NCBI GenBank assembly: GCA_023254115.1
Contig: JALQYK010000097.1
Location: 1 to 40,646 of the forward strand
Reading direction: 5' to 3'
DNA length: 40,646 bases
Origin: Polynucleobacter sp.
GTDB taxonomy: Bacteria > Pseudomonadota > Gammaproteobacteria > Burkholderiales > Burkholderiaceae
Every line of letters starts with the position of its first letter. Position 1 is the stretch's first letter. The translations under genes were made by a program, and so were the position numbers. A model generated the notes under the pieces. That model was not told the origin of the DNA. It searched no databases and was given only the letters and a program-made list of their open reading frames with translations. Shown here one piece after another: positions 35,618 through 40,646 of the stretch.

Positions 35618-37063
35618 ATGGCATTTCATCTACCGTTTACCGACAACTTAGCTCTTGTCCAATCAATTAATCCAAACCCCATCCCTAACCCCTATTGGGT
35701 TGGATTTTCAACTAGCGTGTCAGATTTATTGGGTATTCAAGCCACAAACAATTTGCCGAACAATCCGGACTACTTGAATCTGTTAGCAGGCAACCAATCC
35801 TACATTGGTGATAAATCCTATAAAACTTATGCCACCGCATATAGCGGACACCAATTTGGCGTGTGGGCAGGTCAATTGGGTGATGGGCGAGCCATCTATT
35901 TGGGTGACATCCATGGTCAGGAAGTTCAACTGAAAGGTGCTGGTCAAACAGCCTACTCTAGGATGGGTGATGGTAGAGCTGTTTTAAGGTCATCTATTAG
36001 AGAGTTTTTATGTAGTGAAGCCATGCACTTCTTAGGCGTGCCCACATCAAGAGCCTTAGCCGTAGTTGGCTCAGATATGCTTGTAATGCGTGAAACACCG
36101 GAAACTACTGCAGTTTGCACGAGGGTTGCACCAAGCTTTTTGCGGATTGGGCACATCGAGCACTATGGCCATAACCAAATGTGGCATGAGTTAAATCTCA
36201 CCCTGGACTACTTGATTGAACATCACTATCCAGAGTGTCATCACAGCCCTACACCCTATTTAGCTTTGCTAGATCAAATATCTTTGAGGACTGCTCAAAT
36301 GGTGGCTCAATGGCAGTCACTTGGTTTTTGTCATGGCGTCCTTAATACTGACAACACCAGTTTGCTTGGTTTAACTTTGGATTACGGACCTTTTGGATTC
36401 TTAGATCAATTTCAAATGGATCACATTTGCAACCACTCAGATCATGGTGGTCGATACTCATATCATCGGCAACCCGAAATATTGCACTGGAATATATATT
36501 GCTTAGCCAGCGCCATGCTACAACCCCTACAGCAAGAGCTCAAAAGAGTACGTGGCATCGACGGTGATGAGGCAATTGAATACATTAAGGACACTTTAAA
36601 TAATTACAACAAAGAATATGTCAAAACCTGGCAAACTCTATTTAGGAAAAAACTAGGTTTAAGCACTGAATCTGAACAAGACTTGGCCTTGCTTGAGGAA
36701 CTATTACAAACTCTTCATCAAGAAAAGCTAGATTACACATTATTTTTTAGAAATTTATCTGAAGGCTTGGTCGTGCCCGAAGCCATGAATAGTTGGTATG
36801 ACACTTACAAGGAACGCCTTAGCATTGAAAAGCAATCGACTGATCGTCGCTTAGAGACTATGCAAAGTGTCAATCCAAAATATATTTTGCGCAATCATCT
36901 AGCGCAACATGCCATTGAACTCGCCCAAAAGAAAGATTTTTCAGAAGTGACTCGATTACTAAAGATATTAGAAAACCCCTATAGCAATCAATCTGTGGCG
37001 GAGTCATATGCTCAACCTCCATCGCCCGATTTGGCTCATATACCCATTAGCTGTTCTTCGTAG
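35618..37063 (+). CDS. selO: Protein adenylyltransferase SelO (YdiU)
   Basis: Pseudokinase-fold enzyme that transfers AMP to protein side chains and is linked to oxidative-stress response. It is 481 aa. The nucleotide-site residues of Pseudomonas SelO are all present with a constant offset: Lys106 (QLKGAGQT), Glu129 (SSIREF), Asp245 and Asn246 (NTDN) and Asp255 (DYGPFG). The C-terminus is CSS with Cys479, equal to the selenocysteine of the human protein. NTDNTSLLG has Thr where Met is usual. ATG 35618 has a weak ribosome binding site. It is followed after only 8 bases by msrB, suggesting co-expression in a redox role. Confidence 0.94.
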   Translation: MAFHLPFTDNLALVQSINPNPIPNPYWVGFSTSVSDLLGIQATNNLPNNPDYLNLLAGNQSYIGDKSYKTYATAYSGHQFGVWAGQLGDGRAIYLGDIHGQEVQLKGAGQTAYSRMGDGRAVLRSSIREFLCSEAMHFLGVPTSRALAVVGSDMLVMRETPETTAVCTRVAPSFLRIGHIEHYGHNQMWHELNLTLDYLIEHHYPECHHSPTPYLALLDQISLRTAQMVAQWQSLGFCHGVLNTDNTSLLGLTLDYGPFGFLDQFQMDHICNHSDHGGRYSYHRQPEILHWNIYCLASAMLQPLQQELKRVRGIDGDEAIEYIKDTLNNYNKEYVKTWQTLFRKKLGLSTESEQDLALLEELLQTLHQEKLDYTLFFRNLSEGLVVPEAMNSWYDTYKERLSIEKQSTDRRLETMQSVNPKYILRNHLAQHAIELAQKKDFSEVTRLLKILENPYSNQSVAESYAQPPSPDLAHIPISCSS

Positions 37064-37071
37064 GCATCATC

Positions 37072-37458
37072 ATGAAAAAAACTGATCAAGAATACAAAGA
37101 AATTCTGAGTGACATGGAATACCGTGTCACACGCGAAGCTGCCACTGAATATCCTTTCAGCGGTAAATATTGGGATCATTGGCAACATGGACAATATCAA
37201 TGTGTCTGCTGCAATACCCCACTATTTGCCTCAGATACCAAATTTGATGCTGGGTGTGGCTGGCCGAGTTACTTTCAACCCATTAATCCTGAGCATATTG
37301 CTGAATATAAAGATTTAAGTCACGGCATGATTCGTACGGAAGTTCGTTGCAAACATTGTGACGCTCACCTGGGCCATGTTTTTGAAGATGGTCCGGCCCC
37401 AACAGGACTAAGGTACTGCATCAACTCAGCTTCGTTAAAATTCAATCCTGATTCTTAA
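37072..37458 (+). CDS. msrB: Peptide-methionine (R)-S-oxide reductase MsrB
   Basis: Reduces methionine R-sulfoxide in proteins. It is 128 aa. The structural zinc is held by Cys44, Cys47, Cys93 and Cys96 (CVCC and CKHC). The catalytic Cys116 is in [11 protein letters not shown] and the resolving Cys62 in GCGWPSYF, so it is the thioredoxin-recycled form. No signal peptide is present, so it is cytosolic. It sits 8 bases after selO and 15 before yciB. Confidence 0.96.
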   Translation: MKKTDQEYKEILSDMEYRVTREAATEYPFSGKYWDHWQHGQYQCVCCNTPLFASDTKFDAGCGWPSYFQPINPEHIAEYKDLSHGMIRTEVRCKHCDAHLGHVFEDGPAPTGLRYCINSASLKFNPDS

Positions 37459-37473
37459 ATAATTAAATTCTTC

Positions 37474-38022
37474 ATGAAATTTCTATTTGACTTACTACCC
37501 GTTATCTTATTTTTTGTTGCCTTCAAAATAGCAGATATCTATGTTGCCACGGGTGTTGCCATGGCTGCCACACTCGCTCAAATCATCTGGGTAGCCCTCA
37601 AATACAAAAAAGTTGAACCAATGCAATGGGCCAGTTTGGCACTCATTATGATTTTTGGTGGATTAACGATTGGCTTACAAGACAAAACATTTATTCAGTG
37701 GAAGCCTAGCATTCTGTATTGGCTATTTTCAATCGGCTTGTGGGCCAGTGCCACCTTTTGGAAGAAGAACCTGATACAAGCAGCGATGGCGCATCAATTA
37801 ACTCTTAAACCAGGTGTTGGCCAACATTTATGGCATCAACTCAATCTTGCCTGGATTGTTTTCTTTCTTATCATGGGCATTTTGAATTTAGTGGTTGCCT
37901 ACCAATTCGATGAGGCGACATGGGTCAATTTCAAGTTATTTGGGGGTATGGGTCTCATGCTCGCTTTTGTAATTGCTCAAGGGGTATGGCTGAAAAAATT
38001 TATTGTTAGTGAACATAAATAA
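37474..38022 (+). CDS. yciB: Inner membrane-spanning protein YciB (septation protein A)
   Basis: Integral membrane protein of 182 aa with about five hydrophobic segments, linked to septation and envelope integrity. The N-terminus MKFLFDLLPVILFFVAFKIADIYVATG and the LQDKTFIQWKPSILYWLF block are diagnostic. It is read together with msrB upstream and bolA downstream (14 bases). Exact biochemical function is unsettled in the family. Confidence 0.94.
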   Translation: MKFLFDLLPVILFFVAFKIADIYVATGVAMAATLAQIIWVALKYKKVEPMQWASLALIMIFGGLTIGLQDKTFIQWKPSILYWLFSIGLWASATFWKKNLIQAAMAHQLTLKPGVGQHLWHQLNLAWIVFFLIMGILNLVVAYQFDEATWVNFKLFGGMGLMLAFVIAQGVWLKKFIVSEHK

Positions 38023-38036
38023 TTGATGAATCTGAC

Positions 38037-38294
38037 ATGACACAAAATAGAATCGCCAAATTTGAAGAAGCTCTCAGAAGTGCCATTCAAATTGATAGCC
38101 TTCTGATTGAAGATGAGAGCCATCTTCACGCAGGTCATGCTGGCGCTCAAGGGGGTGCAGGTCATTACCGGATCCATATTAGCTCCCCTGCCTTCAAAGA
38201 TTTAAATAGAGTTCAAAAACACCGGCTGGTGTATGATGCTCTGTCTGCTTGGATGCCCCATGAAATCCATGCTTTAGCAATTATTACTAACTGA
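38037..38294 (+). CDS. bolA: BolA-family protein
   Basis: 85-aa cytosolic protein of the BolA family, which usually forms [2Fe-2S] complexes with monothiol glutaredoxins. The DESHLHAGHAG stretch (about 46-56) provides the conserved histidines, and the helix RVQKHRLVYDALSAWM precedes a short IHALAI strand. Its TGA is directly followed by the start region of the isomerase gene, with the order yciB-bolA-PPIase, as in other Burkholderiales. The BolA and IbaG/YrbA subtypes cannot be separated safely by eye. Confidence 0.92.
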   Translation: MTQNRIAKFEEALRSAIQIDSLLIEDESHLHAGHAGAQGGAGHYRIHISSPAFKDLNRVQKHRLVYDALSAWMPHEIHALAIITN

Positions 38295-38297
38295 TTG

Positions 38298-39098
38298 ATG
38301 AATATGAAATTACTCTCTACTTTGGCAGTTTCTGTAGCTCTAACAGCTACACTTGCAACACCCGTGTTGGCTCAAAATGCCGCCGTTGTTAACGGTAAAG
38401 CGATTCCCAAAGCCAAGTTAGACAAAATGCTTGCCAGCGCTGGCCAAGTGGCTAACAACCCAGAGTTGCGCGATCGTGCACGCGATATGTTGATCACACG
38501 TGAATTGATTAACCAAGAAGCAATTAAACGTGGCGTGATCAACAATGACGGCATCCAAGAACAATTGGAACAAGCTCGCCTGAATATTCTAGTTGGTGCA
38601 GTTTTTGAAGACTATATTCAACGTGAAGGTGTTTCTGAAGCAGAGCTAAAAACTGCTTACGACCAAGTGAAATCTCAATTTTCTGGCAAAGAGTACAAAG
38701 TACGTCATATTCTTGTGGAAAAAGAAGCTGATGCAAAGTCTTTGATTGCCAAGATCAAAGCTGGTGAAAAGTTTGAAGATTTAGCCAAAGCCAACTCTAA
38801 AGATCCAGGATCTGCTGTGAATGGTGGTGATTTGAACTGGATGAACCCACAAGCATTGGTGCCTGAGTTCTCTAAGGCCATGGTGGCATTGGATAAAGGT
38901 CAAATGACTGACAAACCAGTGAAGTCTCAATTTGGCTTTCACATCATCAAGTTAGAAGATGTTCGTGAATCTAAAGTCCCAACCGTTGCTGAACTTAAAC
39001 CTCAATTAATTCAAATGATGGCTCAGGATCAAAATTGGCAAAAAGCTAAATTTGAAGAGATGCTAGCTAAATTAAAGTCAAAGGCTAAGGTGCAATAA
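38298..39098 (+). CDS. Periplasmic parvulin-type peptidyl-prolyl isomerase
   Basis: Protein-folding factor of about 266 aa with a signal peptide (hydrophobic stretch, likely cleaved after PVLA). An N-terminal SurA/PrsA-like chaperone helix region (about 28-130) is followed by one parvulin domain (about 133-225) with VRHILVEKEADAKSLIAKIK, GGDLNWMNPQALVPEF and SQFGFHIIKLEDV. It probably helps outer-membrane or periplasmic proteins fold. Start codons cluster just after the bolA stop: TTG 38295, ATG 38298 and ATG 38304. Either ATG gives a good signal peptide and none has a clear ribosome binding site. A terminator follows. Confidence 0.93.
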   Translation: MNMKLLSTLAVSVALTATLATPVLAQNAAVVNGKAIPKAKLDKMLASAGQVANNPELRDRARDMLITRELINQEAIKRGVINNDGIQEQLEQARLNILVGAVFEDYIQREGVSEAELKTAYDQVKSQFSGKEYKVRHILVEKEADAKSLIAKIKAGEKFEDLAKANSKDPGSAVNGGDLNWMNPQALVPEFSKAMVALDKGQMTDKPVKSQFGFHIIKLEDVRESKVPTVAELKPQLIQMMAQDQNWQKAKFEEMLAKLKSKAKVQ

Positions 39099-39129
39099 AT
39101 CAGCATAACTAGTAACTTACTAGATACAT

Positions 39130-39157
39130 AAAGCCACTCTTAAAGGGTGGCTTTTTT
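39130..39157 (+). terminator. Rho-independent terminator after the isomerase
   Basis: AAAGCCACTC (39130-39139) pairs with GGGTGGCTTT (39145-39154, one G-U pair) around TTAAA and runs into a T-tract. It probably ends the selO-to-isomerase unit. Confidence 0.85.
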
Positions 39158-39244
39158 ATTAGGCAATCTAAATCTTAGGGTTACAAACACTACTCAAACC
39201 TTCTCCATTGCTTTATAAATAGTCATTCATATCAAGAGACCATC

Positions 39245-40582
39245 ATGAGCCTACATCGCAAACTTCAAGAGCTAGCCGCCAATCATCAAAGTATCAAAGT
39301 GGGTTTAATTGGTGCGGGTAAATTTGGCTCGATGTATTTGTCGCAAATCCCCAATACACCCGGCGTACATTTAGTGGGTATTGCAGATTTGTCTCCTGTT
39401 AATGCCAAGAAGAATCTAGCGCGTGTAGGTTGGCGTGACGAACAGTCGAATGCTTCATCATTAGATGAAGCAATTAAGACAGGGCAAACTCATATTTCTG
39501 ATAACTGGGAAGCTCTGGTCAGTCACCCTGCGATTGATGTGATTATTGAATGCACAGGACATCCTATCGCTGCGGTTGATCATTGCCTACTAGCATTTAA
39601 AAATGGAAAGAATGTGGTTAATGTCACGGTCGAGGCGGATGCTTTTTGCGGACCACTCCTTGCTCTAAAAGCCGCAGAAGCAGGCGTTGTTTATTCACTG
39701 GCATTTGGTGATCAACCTGCATTGATTTGTGATTTAGTAGATTGGGCAAGAACTTGTGGTTTTCCGGTTGTAGCAGCAGGTCGCGGCCATAAATGGCTAC
39801 CCCACTTCTGTGAATCTACCCCAGAAACTGTTTGGGGTAATTATGGCCTAACGCCCGAACAAGCAGAACGCGGCGGACTCAATCCCAAAATGTTTAATAG
39901 CTTTTTGGATGGCTCTAAACCATCCATTGAAAGTACTGCTGTAGCCAATGCCACAGGTCTTGATGTACCGAGCAATGGTCTACTCTACCCACCCGCTAGT
40001 GTGGAAGACATTCCTTATGTCACCCGCCCCATTAATGAGGGTGGCGTGCTTGAGAAAAAAGGTATGGTTGAGGTGATCTCTTCTTTAGAGGCCAATGGTA
40101 GAAAAATACCGTATGACATTCGCATGGGGGTTTGGGTCACCGTTGAAGCAGAAACTGATTACATCAAGAATTGTTTTGAGGAATATAACGCTCACACTGA
40201 TCCAAGTGGTCGATATTTCACGTTATATAAGCGTTGGCATTTGATTGGTTTAGAGGTTGGGATGTCAGTGGCCAGTGTTGCTTTACGTCAAGAAGCCACA
40301 GGGGTTGCTCATTGCTGGAATGCCGATGTGGTTGCGACCGCCAAGCGAGATCTCAAACCAGGAGAAATACTTGATGGTGAAGGTGGTTATACCGTCTGGG
40401 GCAAACTCTTACCAGCACAAAAATCTCTCGCCATGGGCGGCCTGCCCTTAGGTTTGGCTCATGATATTAAGGTGATTCGCCCCGTTCAAAAAGGTCAATC
40501 ACTATGCTGGGATGATGTGGCTGTTGATACCAGCACACATGCCTACAAGATCAGGCAAGAACTAGAGCAAAGATTTAAATAA
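39245..40582 (+). CDS. Homoserine-dehydrogenase-like NAD(P) oxidoreductase with C-terminal SAF-like domain
   Basis: 445-aa protein. The N-terminal Rossmann fold has GAGKFG (23-28) in VGLIGAGKFGSMYL, and IECTGHPIAAVDHCLLAFKNGKNVVNVTVEADA resembles the homoserine-dehydrogenase cofactor region. The last third (about 365-445), with KRDLKPGEILDGEGGYTVWG and RPVQKGQSLCWDDVAV, looks like the SAF domain seen in COG4091-type proteins, which are predicted sugar-acid or amino-acid related oxidoreductases. A true homoserine dehydrogenase is unlikely, since the SAF-like tail and the YNAHTDPSGRYFTLYKRWHLIGLE block are foreign to it. Substrate unknown. ATG 39245 follows an AAGAGA site. It stands alone in the window; the remaining 64 bases hold nothing recognisable. 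Confidence 0.85.
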   Translation: MSLHRKLQELAANHQSIKVGLIGAGKFGSMYLSQIPNTPGVHLVGIADLSPVNAKKNLARVGWRDEQSNASSLDEAIKTGQTHISDNWEALVSHPAIDVIIECTGHPIAAVDHCLLAFKNGKNVVNVTVEADAFCGPLLALKAAEAGVVYSLAFGDQPALICDLVDWARTCGFPVVAAGRGHKWLPHFCESTPETVWGNYGLTPEQAERGGLNPKMFNSFLDGSKPSIESTAVANATGLDVPSNGLLYPPASVEDIPYVTRPINEGGVLEKKGMVEVISSLEANGRKIPYDIRMGVWVTVEAETDYIKNCFEEYNAHTDPSGRYFTLYKRWHLIGLEVGMSVASVALRQEATGVAHCWNADVVATAKRDLKPGEILDGEGGYTVWGKLLPAQKSLAMGGLPLGLAHDIKVIRPVQKGQSLCWDDVAVDTSTHAYKIRQELEQRFK

Positions 40583-40646
40583 ATATTTGCTCAAGATTGA
40601 TTATTTAATTCTTGTTGTTTGTAACTTGCTGCTTTACCACTTGCGC

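Noticed and set aside
39245..40582. True homoserine dehydrogenase (hom)
   Set aside because: The SAF-like tail and central domain do not fit, and no threonine-pathway genes are adjacent.

Overview
The window reads as a chromosomal segment of a low-GC betaproteobacterium in the Burkholderiales, most like Polynucleobacter or a close relative. This is inferred from gene content and order (bamD/rluD/pgeF next to phaC-phaB-phaR, mltG-tmk-holB-tatD, tsaB-rimI, a BktB-type thiolase, betaproteobacterial ParC features) and from the AT-rich appearance; no 16S or marker search was possible. Genes are tightly packed on both strands. I see no insertion sequence, prophage, CRISPR array, tRNA or rRNA gene.

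Layout. 1-3251: 3' end of parE, then parC, ended by a terminator inside the tail of a convergent gene. 3220-4436 (minus): a RidA-family protein and a crotonase-fold protein lacking the usual catalytic glutamates. 4650-5402: two small periplasmic cytochromes c and a bidirectional terminator. 5407-13477: a divergent GntR/FadR-type regulator and a propionyl-CoA to succinyl-CoA operon (B12-dependent methylmalonyl-CoA mutase, MeaB, propionyl-CoA carboxylase beta and alpha, a VOC-fold candidate epimerase). 13500-13670 (minus): a small 56-aa gene. 13863-17166: malate synthase, tsaB, rimI and a cysteine-free UDG-like/HolD-like protein. 17185-19701: lplT and alr, divergent. 19719-22358: bamD (minus), rluD and pgeF. 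22479-28297: polyhydroxyalkanoate genes phaC-phaB-phaR, then rimO and a BktB-like thiolase. 28306-33189 (minus): a DUF3293-like protein, an ankyrin-repeat protein, tatD, holB, tmk and mltG. 33238-39157: ygfZ, an NRDE protein, a convergent thioesterase, then selO-msrB-yciB-bolA and a parvulin-type isomerase. 39245-40582: a homoserine-dehydrogenase-like oxidoreductase with a SAF-type C-terminus.

How the genes fit together. The carboxylase, epimerase candidate, mutase and its GTPase form a complete methylmalonyl-CoA route for propionyl-CoA, leading to succinyl-CoA. Malate synthase next door draws on glyoxylate and acetyl-CoA. The PHA genes use acyl-CoA carbon for storage, and a BktB-like thiolase could also use propionyl-CoA. 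The remainder is housekeeping: topoisomerase IV, tRNA and ribosome modification, envelope assembly, the clamp loader, and oxidative repair.

The most notable signals are: a perfect 22-bp palindrome over the gntR start codon and transcription start in the gntR/mutase divergent region; a degenerate UDG-like protein beside rimI that may be the polymerase III psi subunit; a small minus-strand gene with a strong ribosome binding site; a probable CTG start for alr; and a selO-msrB pair.
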